A stretch of DNA of 64,000 bases, from contig JAGMUV010000010.1 in NCBI GenBank assembly GCA_020744425.1, forward strand, positions 1,922,001-1,986,000, read 5' to 3'. The first letter of the stretch is position 1. Each line of letters opens with the position of its first letter. The notes under the pieces are model-generated. The model saw nothing but the letters and a program-made list of their open reading frames with translations, did not search any database and was not told where the DNA came from. The translations under genes and the position numbers were made by a program. The DNA comes from Dactylonectria macrodidyma. Taxonomy: Eukaryota; Ascomycota; Sordariomycetes; Hypocreales; Nectriaceae. This document shows, in pieces, positions 22,774-32,812 of the stretch.

Positions 22774-24400
22774 TCAAAGCTTGTTGGGAACTACAGCGGC
22801 AGGTTCAACTAGGCCACTCTCAGAGCTGCCCGTCGTGGTCCTGTGCTCGATTTCACCGTCTTCATCATCAGGCTCACGGCCTATCTTCCCCCGAGCCCTG
22901 TCGCGTCTTTCGAGGAAGGCGATCAACAGGATCAACGGGATAACAGCAGCTCCTGTCACTAAACTCGCAACGTAGCCCTTCTTGTAGTGTGGCGCATCCG
23001 TCACCGGATAGAAGATCAGCGGCCACCATGTCACAAAGGCAAAGTCAAACGAGTTCATCCATCCCGTGGTAATAGCGCGCAACTGCAGATCATGTGCTGT
23101 CACGTCGGCCATCCACGAGTACCACAAGGCCTGGGGTGCGTATGTCGTACCGAGGAGGTAGAAGGCAAAGAAGATGGCTCCGTCATTTTTAGGACCTGCG
23201 ACGAGGATGGCACTGCCGACGATGAAGGTTGCGCCGATGGCAAGGGAGGGCTGCCAACGGGATTGGATCGAGTCCGACCAGACTGAGTAGAGGATGGTGC
23301 CGACAATAGCAGTGGCGTAGACGCCTGTTGGGTAGTTGTTTTGCTGGATAACGGTGTAACCGCGAGATTTCATCCAGAGAGGCATCACGTTGTTCAGCAG
23401 TGACTGTACGCAAAGAGAGTAGACTTTATTCTCGAGTCAGCACATCATCCTGTTCGGCAAAAGACATTGCAGTAGGGGTTTCTTACGCATAAAGATGAGA
23501 GGCAGGAGGTAAAATTGCCAACTTTTCAACACCCGTCGGAAGACGGTTAGATCCCATGTCTGCTTCTTCGGCCTCCCGAGTCGATCAATAGCCCGCTGCT
23601 TCTCCTCGTCGGTCAAGAACCACGCGCTTTTATGGGTGGGGAGATTGGGGATAACAAGCCAGCCTATTCTTTATGTTAGAAAGCGTGAAGGAGAGTGCGG
23701 GGGGAGAACGGACTCACCAAACACGACAATGGGAATGGTCATGATGGAAACAATGATGAACAGCCATCTCCAGGCAGCCAGGCTACCATGGCCGTCGAGG
23801 GATTTGAGCAGTCCGGCTTGGATCCATCCACCGGCCATACTACCCAAGTGACCGAAGCAGCAAAAGATAGCGGCGCGAGTGCCCAGCTCCGACCTGTTGT
23901 ACCAGCTGCCATAAATGAAATGACCTCCAACGCTATTGTTGCCAGAGTTAGTAGATCTGAATGGAATATGGGCGCTGGTTAACCAATAGGTAGGATAGGA
24001 CTCACTAGCAAACGGCTGAAAAGGCACCTTCAAATGCGCTGAGAACAAAAATCTGATGGACGTGCGACGTCCGAAACGTCACCAGTGTCAAGACGCTCCA
24101 CACAATGTTGCACCCGACAAAAACCCATTTCGGCGGGAGCACCGTCAATAGGGATGTCGAAGGGATCTGGAACACGGCGTAGCAAACGGTGTATATGGTG
24201 TTCATGTAGTTAAAGTCTTTGCCCTCAAAATGGAGATCTTCGCCCATGCCGCTAATGTACGCAGTTGAGTAACTCGCACGATTAATGCCAAAGAGGAACC
24301 ACATGAGGGCAAAGTAAGGAAGAAGCGTAAAATCAAGTTTGATGAGTAAACGACGATCATCCGAGGGTGGGCCCCATAGGAAGCGTTTGGCCTGTTCCAT
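22774..24400 (-). CDS. MFS transporter, Dal5/allantoate-permease family
   Basis: A proton-coupled plasma-membrane carrier of the anion:cation symporter family, whose fungal members import allantoate, pantothenate, biotin, nicotinate or similar carboxylates. Four exons: 24400-24006, 23932-23718, 23663-23487 and 23423-22774, in phase, giving about 478 aa and some twelve hydrophobic segments. Family marks: KLDFTLLPYFALMWFLFGIN in helix 1, GMGEDLHFEGKDFNYM, and GGHFIYGSWYNRSELGTRAA in helix 4. The mid-protein loop LGRPKKQTWDL and the C-terminal YPVTDAPHYKKG also fit. I chose the ATG at 24400 because the frame upstream has no ATG (only a GTG at 24430). The cytosolic tail is acidic. The substrate cannot be assigned. 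Confidence 0.9.
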
Positions 24401-26012
24401 GGGAGCGACGTAAGATGGGTGAGGGCGCACGTAACTACAGGACTATGGCTTGGGGCGAAGCTAGTGTTGGTATCGCGGCGCCAGCGACGAGATACAAGGA
24501 CAGGAATGGGAAGGTTGTGGATCAGATTTATACATGTAGATCTAGATGACGGAATGCCGGGTAGTACACACGAAATCGGAGCTAGTCGCACCCGGAGTCT
24601 TTCCCCTCTTATTATCGGCGATAGGTTACGCCTTTAGTAAACAGATGCTGCCCTACGTGCAAACTCGCCCAATCACTGACTTTCCGATACTTTCCTAAAT
24701 GTCCCACCGTTATCGCACCATAACGATCAACTGCGAAACTTCTCCATCGGTCAAGATTAGGGGAGATGGGGGCCAGAGAGTGCGACGCCGGAATGAAGCG
24801 GATTGTAGGGTAGGCTCAGGATTCTCAGTCACTGGAATGTAAATGTTCTTATTTGCAAATACGTTGAATTCTCATGCTCTAGCTAAATCGACTCTTTCGA
24901 GTGGTGCCCCCGATTATTTAACTAGTTTGAGGTGCACTCAATGGCTCCTGGCCTACCTCATGGTCAGCAAATTCCAACTTTTGATCACAGAATCTGGTTT
25001 CAGTCTCTAGGGAGCATACCCTTGCTTTTATAGTACCGCAACACCAAAATCACTTCTCTTCCACCGCCTCTCAAGCTTAGATGTTCGTTTACGCTCCCCT
25101 TTGCGATAACTGAATATAAGCTTCTCAAATTGCTCCCTCCCATTCTTTGGGAGAATAGCCATATTAGGGTCTTTCGTCCACAAAGTACCATACGGCCATA
25201 GCACAGTCTTAGCGCTTGAATTGTCAATCTATCGAGAAATGCAGCGAAGAAGCCTAGCTCGGATGTTCTGTAGTCGTATCCTTGCGCGTGCAGGCGTTAA
25301 CGCCACCTGCCACGACCTGTGGCCAGTCATGCACCGATATGTCATCGACCAAAGGGGGGGGTACCCTCCTAGAACAGCCTCTCAGTAGTCCGATTGCCAT
25401 CTAGAAAGGAGTTTAATGCCTACGGGTAACCTACAAGGTCCATGCTATGGCTTTTCTGTTGAGTGTGAGGCTATGAGTCATTTGCCCAATGTCCTCATTC
25501 AGGTACAGCCATGTCAGGAGACAGTTGCGATATTTCCGGGCTCGTTCAGAGAGTTCGATGAGCTGAGAAGGTGCAACAGTTCCTCACAACTGGACTTGCT
25601 CTCCCAAGTTGCCGGTCCAAAAGGAAATACACAAGTTCTTCAACAGTGGAAATGCTCTAGTTGAGAGCAGTGATAGAGTTATGATATCGAAGGACGTGAT
25701 TTCTGTATAGGACGCGAGGTAATTTCGCCGAGACCTTCCCTCTCCGGCGTCCAATTGGCATAGTTGGGAGCCGTGATGCTGAAGATGGAATGAACATTAT
25801 ATCTGTTAGCTGCCATTCACCACGACTAGCCGCAGGAGATAGGATTCTGATGGATATCTTGTCTCTAACTCTCCCTTGGCGGGGATCTGCAGTCTTACAC
25901 ATCGGTGCTTTGCTGTGGGCTTGACACCGCCTGCGCTTCCGATTGCTATACATGGCCCCCTGCAACTGTCTAATTAAAGCACACGAAAATTCAACCTCGT
26001 ACTCAGTCCATC
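24401..26012. other. Intergenic, no gene seen
   Basis: Promoter side of the MFS gene and 3' side of the thioesterase gene. No supported coding region in 1.6 kb. Confidence 0.5.
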
Positions 26013-27516
26013 TTATTCTATAAGATTGACATCCTTATCGGCGTTAGACCCCTCATTCAACAAGGCGGATGAATCTTCCTCTCGCTGTATATCACCTAGC
26101 TTTACTCGCCTCCTAGCATCAACGTATATCATATACTCCTCATACGTATGTGGCAGAACCTTTAGATCCTTTGGAACCGAAAAGGTATAGTTGAACTGGC
26201 CCGTCGGCTTCGCCACGCCGTGCTCGACATCCCTGACTTTGCTGTCGACTCGGACATGCACCCGCGTCATGGGCTTCTCAGGGTCCGCATGTTGAGGTTC
26301 GCTACCATCCTCTTCCAACAGGGGAGGGTCGGTATAGGCAACCGTTGCGGTCAGGTATAAGACGCTCCCGACGGGGACGGGGTTGCGGAATGTACAAGGG
26401 TCAGCGCTGATAAAGGTCGGACGCGCGTGGGCGAAACTGGCGGCGCAACAAAAGGCTAGCTCAAACGTCTGCTTGAGGTGGAAGCCGCCAAAGATCATGG
26501 TCTGGTGCCGGTTGCGATATTGGGGCTGCATGATGGCTGCCGTCGATAGCTGTGTCTTGGCCATGGACACAACGTTTTCGGGCTGCTGGAGACTGTTGTT
26601 TGGATCGTGGTATGAGAGTTGCCGGAGCCATGTGCGATGAATCAAGGCCGACTCTGGGTCATTTGGTTCGGACTGGAGCAGCGAATCCTTCAGCGCTTGC
26701 TTTTTCGATTGCGACATCGCCTCTCCGGTCTTGAACGTCTTTTCCTCCTCTGGTGTAGTGTACACAAGTTTGGGGACGTTGGCGGGCTTTCTGGTTTCGG
26801 GATCCAGGGCCACCATGGTGAACTTGCAAGTAAGGAGGACGTCTTCGGGCTTGGTCGGCTCGCCTTCAGCCCTGGCTTTGGAGACCTTGCAGGTAATCTC
26901 CATGCTACTCCTCCCGGAAGCATAAGTGACCTGGCCGCTGTATTCGAGATCGCAGATTTCAGTAAGAGGGTGAGCTATTGTGATTCGGTCCAAAGCGGCA
27001 GTTACAGTAGTCACGCCGGGGCCGGTATGTTTGTAGACAATGATACCGGAAAGGGCGTCTAGATCCATGAACAACGCGCCGAGTCTATACCATGTCAGCG
27101 ATTTGAGCCGACATAGGCCAATGAAATCCAGTTTCCTACCTTATATGGCCAGAAGAGTTGATGTACGCATCGGATAACCAAGGGTCTTGACCGAGGGGGA
27201 GCACGACGCGATGATAACTGTCACTCATCTTCTTCTCGGTAAGGTCACGTTCTTTCGGCGATTCCTCAGCGCCCAGAGCTGATTTGCCCTGCTGCTGAAG
27301 ACGCCACGCGTCTATCCAAGGCACGGGATACCTGGAATCCGTGAGACCGCGGAATACGCCATCGGTCTTTGGAGCCGCTGTAGTGTGGAAACAGGTTCTT
27401 CTGCAGCGTGCTGCCACCCCCCGACCTGTGGTCATCCAATGCAGTGAAGCGACTGCGCCTCTGATATCCCTGTTCCTGGGCATCGTACGTTGTTGCATGG
27501 GTGAGATGTGACGCAT
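26013..27516 (-). CDS. Mitochondrial-type acyl-CoA thioesterase (double hotdog, ACOT9-like)
   Basis: Hydrolyses acyl-CoA to free acid and CoA. Two exons, 27516-27140 and 27084-26013, joined at GHI-R-LGALFMDLDAL with a 55-nt intron; 482 aa. The N-terminal about 45 residues are Arg-rich and acid-poor with a possible targeting cleavage region, fitting mitochondrial import. First hotdog: LGALFMDLDALSGIIVYKH, then the strand pair in VTYASGRSSMEITCKV. Second hotdog: TMIFGGFHLKQTFELAFCCAASFAHARP, followed by the FRNPVPVGSVLYLTATV strand. Length and domain order match fungal ACOT9-like proteins. The Met codons at residues 7 and 13 are alternative starts that would shorten the presequence. No neighbour points to a particular acyl substrate. 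Confidence 0.9.
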
Positions 27517-28086
27517 ATTGCAGTTTGCTGCGGGGGAAACGTGGCGCGTGGGGTGAGGTTGGAGGCCTTATCGGTACGTATGTGTTAACCGGGGCTTACT
27601 AATGCTGCTGGCAGGTACACCACCAAGACCATCTGACTGGGTGAAAGTAGTGGGTGGGCCAAACTCTTCCACTCTGGTAAGTTAATATAAGTTACAGTTC
27701 AGTAATTACTATATGGTAGTGGAGATGACTTTAGTTAGTTGATGTTTCGTATGGATTTGCCTAGTTCGGGTGGTTGTGCTGCAGCTTCTTCCGCGACAGC
27801 CTCCATCTTCCAGATGTTAGTAACATTTAGTAACTTAGCATAGCGAGCTGATGCCCCGGCGCGTGGGTCCCCAATCAACGACGATGGAATCAATTCACAG
27901 CTAGAGGTTACATGGTGAGGCGCGATGAGGTAGTTGTGGATTTCTGAAATCACCAAGCCTACTCCCAATATCCGGCGCCGGGAGCATGTTCGTCTGTCAC
28001 GACCTGTCCGTTTCCCCGAGTTCCTATGCACCTATATGGGTTCTACTGATCGCCAACCCAAAGCAGCTCTCTGTGTGGCCTGACAC
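27517..28086. other. Intergenic, no gene confirmed
   Basis: A 98-codon frame at 27735-28031 on the minus strand has no recognisable motif and I do not support it as a gene. Confidence 0.4.
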
Positions 28087-28575
28087 CTAGTTCCCTTGCG
28101 TTCCTCGTTCCTGCTCTCCCCTCAGATGAAACAGCTCATTCCGCACCTTATACCACTCCTCCCCCACGCGGGGTGGCCCTTCCTGCTCCCTCATGTTCGG
28201 AATCCTGTCGAGTCTCTGAATGAGAGTCGGGGACGCTCCAGACACCCAAAACTGGACGTTGTCGGGGAAGTACCGTCGGGCGATGAGGTAAACCCCCTTC
28301 AAATAGGGCATCACATCATCGCGACTGACGAGCTTAGACTCGAAGCGCATGAAGTAGTCGAGGTTGTAGGGTAGCAATGGGCCCTCGCCAACGTTGAAGT
28401 AGATGTAGGCATTTTGGGTTTCTGGGGTCCCGACGATCTGGATCAGGGGCTCGCCGGTGTTGGGATGGACGGCTTGCTTGTATTTTTGGATGACTGCTTC
28501 AAGGAACGTCTTGTAGAGGCCCTGACACTCTGGACTGAGTGGGGGATAGACGTCGAAGCCGCAGTCGACGCCCAT
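28087..28575 (-). CDS. Conserved fungal hypothetical protein
   Basis: A single-exon protein of 162 aa with soluble, coding-like composition. It begins MGVDCGFDVYPPLSP and contains VGTPETQNAYIYFNVGEGPLLPY and LKGVYLIARRYFP. It resembles a recurring family of short, uncharacterised filamentous-fungal proteins (recognition by pattern, not by a search). No signal peptide or membrane segment. Function unknown. Confidence 0.75.
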   Translation of the reverse strand: MGVDCGFDVYPPLSPECQGLYKTFLEAVIQKYKQAVHPNTGEPLIQIVGTPETQNAYIYFNVGEGPLLPYNLDYFMRFESKLVSRDDVMPYLKGVYLIARRYFPDNVQFWVSGASPTLIQRLDRIPNMREQEGPPRVGEEWYKVRNELFHLRGEQERGTQGN

Positions 28576-29877
28576 TTTCGGAGCGAGATGGAGTTTGTCT
28601 GGCGAGAGAAGCCAAATTCTTGGTTCCCTTCTTTCGAGACTCGGTCGTGGCTCCTGATGCTAGGCGGGACAAGTCACCGTCAACGAGCGACGTGCTCTTT
28701 TAACTTGTCCGGAATCTGGTGCGGTCGTGATGGGCTTGCACAGCTGCGGGAGGCCGTCTATGTGAGTGGGTCGAATCTCGATTGGACATCGCTGGACGGT
28801 TTTCGTATCCTGAACCCCGCACTCGACCATTCTTCATTCTCGCCTCAATAGGCAAAAGAAAGCAAAGCAAATGAACCAAGCTGTTGCCTCCCTGGATCCC
28901 CACTCGTTTAGCTAGTAGCTGTCGTACAGGATAAGCCAGCGACTGGCACAGGAAACAACCTCGTCGCACACGACACGCCCTCGGCCCAAAACGGTTACTG
29001 TTACCGAGGTCAATTCGGTCGAAAGTGCGCACCAGTTTCCAAACCGCGCTACTGAAGACAGGGCTCAATCCATAGACACTTGAAAGAGTAAAGAGTAAAC
29101 GTGGATGTGCTGTTGTGGTTACTCCTAGGTACCTTCCGCGCGGTAGGACCCCGACCCCGATCCTGGGGGCTTTTCTTCTTCTTTTATTTACAGAGCGCGA
29201 AACGCGACCCCCTTCCCGTTGTTGATGGCCCGCACCTTCATCAACCCCCCATAAGTTTCGCCACACGGCGAGTCGATAGGTGCTTTGGTTTCGAGCTACA
29301 AATGCCAGCCCATTAATACAAGCTCCCTGTAGCAGGGAGAACGAGTTGAGAGCTACATTTCCTGCAGTACTGTGTGGCGACGAATCTTCGAATTGGGAGG
29401 GGAGACCATTCCGTCGTTGTTATAGCCTGGCAGCTCTTGGTGTAGTACCCTGTATTTCTTCACCTTACAAATGTATATTTCTCGTTATTGTCAGGCAGGG
29501 CAAGCAGAAATGGACCCATGTACTTAGATTAATATGTTAGCAGGGTCCTTCATGCTGCTGGCACCTGTATCGTTGCGCTAGACGAGCAGGGACAGCAAAA
29601 CCACCAGGGTCAACTGAGCCCGTACATGGTTAAGTAGTGCAGCCACTATCGTGCCCGCCATATACGTCGAGCGACCAATCATTGTCGCCTACAGTCTGCA
29701 TGTGTTACGCATACTTACTGCGCCTCCCACTGGACAACATGGATTGCATCGAAGGTGAAAGAAACCTTCAGAAACACTGACCGGGAAGCTTAAACTGAGC
29801 CCGCGTCGGCTTTCTTCGTAACTAAAGGGACCATTTTCTAATGTTTCACAACACGGCTTTTCTCACCTCTGGACATT
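28576..29877. other. Intergenic, no gene seen
   Basis: About 1.3 kb with overlapping short frames only. Includes the promoter of the deaminase gene at 29878. Confidence 0.5.
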
Positions 29878-31226
29878 ATGGAGCAAATATTCCAGGATGC
29901 GAAAAAGACTTTATATCCTAGACTTGCTTTGTATGAGGCAATTGCGAAATACAAAGGTGAACATGAGCGGCGGCGACCAGCAAGCGACCGCATCTCCGAA
30001 ATTCGAAGAGATTTTCTGGACTCGTCTGCATATCTATGTGACATCGAAAAGGGCGGTGCAACGGTAACTGCTGCAGGGCTGCAGAAGTTACCATACAGCA
30101 ACATCCTCTGTCTCGCAGCAAATGAGGGAATACGAAGTGCAGTAAAGTCATACGCTAATGACCTAAGAGACATACTCGTCAACATGAACTCTGAGACCGA
30201 GGTGAAAGCCCGTGAGGAAGTGTTTCAGCGAGCTATATATATGTGTTCTCCTAGACTTGCATTCTATAAGGAAGAGCTTCGCACATACGCAACAAGATGT
30301 CGGATGGAACTAAGAAAAGAATTACCGGATGACTCGGGTAGGACGCCATGAGCTTCTAAGTCTAACAAGCGCTAACTTTACTAGTGAGCTCTCTCCGGAA
30401 CAAGCTTAAGAAGCTTTCTGAGCCACGAGTTTCCTTCAACCTCGCGCGAATTGTTGACCTCTGCTATGATATGCGAGGGCGTGAAGTTGACGCCATTAAG
30501 AAGAGATCAATAAACTCGAAGGATAATTTCGGATCACTAGCACACTATATCGGTCGTCTTGGCGCAACTCGCTCCCCGGTGAATACAGTTGTAAGGGCGA
30601 TGAGTCAAGTCCCTTCTCTCCGAAAAATCTCTGACATTCGCGTCATGGACGTACCTGAGGTTCGGCGTGTTACACTGAGCGCAGAAGACATGGTTCCATA
30701 CGAGATCGTATGGAAAATCAGCAAAGACTCTGTGTCTCAGAATACCTTAGCCATCCAGTCAGCTCTTCACAATCTTATCTATCTCGATCCTCCGTCAGGT
30801 GTTGGCTCGGATAACCCTGTTCGCATCGTTCTGTCTGCCCGAAGAACGATTCAAACGAGGGTACATGCTGAGCTGCAGATTGGAGATTTCTTCAGCCATC
30901 AAAGCCTTGATTTCGTGGATGGCGACAAATATATCGGGTGCAGTAAGCCAGCCTGCTACTTCTGTTACATTTGGCTCATCAGCCACAACTACCGCTACGT
31001 CCAGCCTGCGACGCACTCTAAGATTCTTCCAGGCTGCCGAGGCCCAGACAAGCATATCGACGAATCCAGTGTGGCAATACTGAAGGACATGTATAAAAAA
31101 ATTATTCTGCGTGTGGGTCAAGATATTCTCGACTTTCTACTCAATGAACGGAACGACGAGGCTGCAGGACGAAGGCATCATTATATGTCAACAGAAGGCA
31201 CAAGTCGCGCAACGAGCATAATTTAG
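29878..31226 (+). CDS. Nucleic-acid/nucleotide deaminase-like protein (OTT_1508 type)
   Basis: Two exons, 29878-30337 and 30385-31226, with a 47-nt intron; 433 aa. The C-terminal half carries a zinc-dependent deaminase signature: HAELQ (H314, E316) followed by CSKPACYFC, with the PxxC-xx-C metal site at P341/342, C344 and C347. That spacing and context match the OTT_1508-like deaminase family of fungi and some bacteria. The N-terminal half is helical and charged with no domain I recognise. Family members are predicted to deaminate nucleotides or nucleic acid; some bacterial relatives are toxin domains, but the fungal role is unknown. A possible phosphorylase-NLR remnant lies 230 bp downstream, another family tied to self/non-self responses in fungi. 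All metal ligands are present, so activity is plausible. Confidence 0.8.
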
Positions 31227-31454
31227 AGCCCATATGTGTCTATATACCAGAGAAGGCTTAAATTCTTCTTATTACGGATCTCTGACTTCTCTCTTTTGTA
31301 TATTGCGTATCGACTTAGAAGTATCAAAAACCTTCCGATGTTAGGTCCCAACTTGTCTAGGCGGAGGCAAGTGATCTTTCTGAGAAACCTCGGCGACCAA
31401 ACACTCATCGTCCTTCGTGGATCGCCTTGCCTCCGGATCGTCCTGCGTGCGAAC

Positions 31455-31622
31455 ATGTCTCAATCTAATGACTACACAGTCGATTGGATATGCGCTGTAA
31501 GCACAGAATACGTTGCCGCACAAGCTTTGGGATATGAACAAAGACTTGGGGGAGTGAAGCTGGGAACCTTTTCAAATAGTAAAATGTTTTCGAAGTGGCT
31601 TCAATACCATAATTCCTCTTGA
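31455..31622 (+). pseudogene. Possible 5' stub of a nucleoside-phosphorylase-type NLR gene
   Basis: From ATG 31455 the frame reads MSQSNDYTVDWICAVSTEY followed by VAAQA. This resembles the start of the phosphorylase-superfamily effector domain found at the N-terminus of many fungal NLR proteins (NDYTVGWICAL-type starts). After about 25 residues the resemblance ends and the frame stops at 31620-31622. No phosphorylase core, NACHT or repeat region follows. The match is short, so this is a tentative call. Confidence 0.45.
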
Positions 31623-32812
31623 GCACCCATGACGGTGAGCCGCGTCTTGCGTACAACCCGTGATCCGAGGTCTTGAAGACGTTGGATCGAAGGCGCAGTT
31701 TTCGACGTCATCGACTGGTGGTCTGTCCAAGCGCAATTACAGAGTGTCGTCTAGCTCCCTCGAATGTCGAACATGCCTTTGGCGGCGCTCATGCCCCCTT
31801 CAAGCGGCTTATTTGGATTGACAGTAGAGGGCTAGGAGGACTGCGTCGGTAAAATGATTTGGAGGGAGCTGGCCCTAGTGAGGGTGTTGTCTAGCTCAGT
31901 ATGAGAGGCTACGTAGATGGAAGTTGTTAGCTAGTGATTGGATGCTGGGAGGGTGGCGATGCTAGCTTTATAGTGACGAATCTGGGTGATCTAGCCATGT
32001 TGAGGTGAAGTGATTAGTACGAGAATTATGACTTTATCCCCCCTACAATCAAACGGTTTCATGAGGCAGGACACAAAAAGAAAAAAAAGAAAACCTGTTG
32101 GATTCTTACCGGCTGTGGAAGCGGTTGAGTTCTGATCTAGAACTAAAAAGATGGTGCCTAAGATCAACAGATTTAAACGGGTATAGAAACTGCCTCGTTC
32201 ATCACCTCGGAGAGATAACTTAATCTCTTGTCATTGTCTCTCTCACTCCTTGTGCTAGCCGCCATGCAACCACTAATAATCAAAGCTACCCACCACGATG
32301 AGGAGTTTAGAGAAGGCGTCAGTCTGACCATTCGATGATGAGATTGCGGGCTGGCAAAAATATGCCGACGGTGCCAACTAGATGGTAATACCTACCTGGG
32401 ACCCTTTGCGAACCTTGGGTAGGAAATTAAGAACTTCACTGCTATTATTCCCCTTGCGGTGAACTTGGCATTCCATGCTCTGGTCCTATCCATCTTGAAC
32501 CCTAGCTTGATAGTCTCCAATTATTGGATGGAGATGGAGTAAAGCTTTTTGTTTTCACAAAATTGGTGACGTTGGTATTGGGAACGCACAAGTCGTCTGG
32601 CAAGGAATCTTTCTCAACTGATCGAAGTCGGTGCTTAACTGCTAATTTAATGGAAAGGCAATACACGATGGGCTTTCTGGTAATGAAATGACGAATGGAA
32701 TTGATAAATATATAGTAATACACAAATGTAATATAAGATCTAGCTTCATGATACGTTGTTGCTTATCAACCACCTAAAATACCCAGTACTCTTACACCAA
32801 CTCTTCGTCTTG
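31623..32812. other. Intergenic, no gene seen
   Basis: Nearly 1.2 kb without a supported gene; contains an A-rich run near 32078-32092. Confidence 0.5.
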
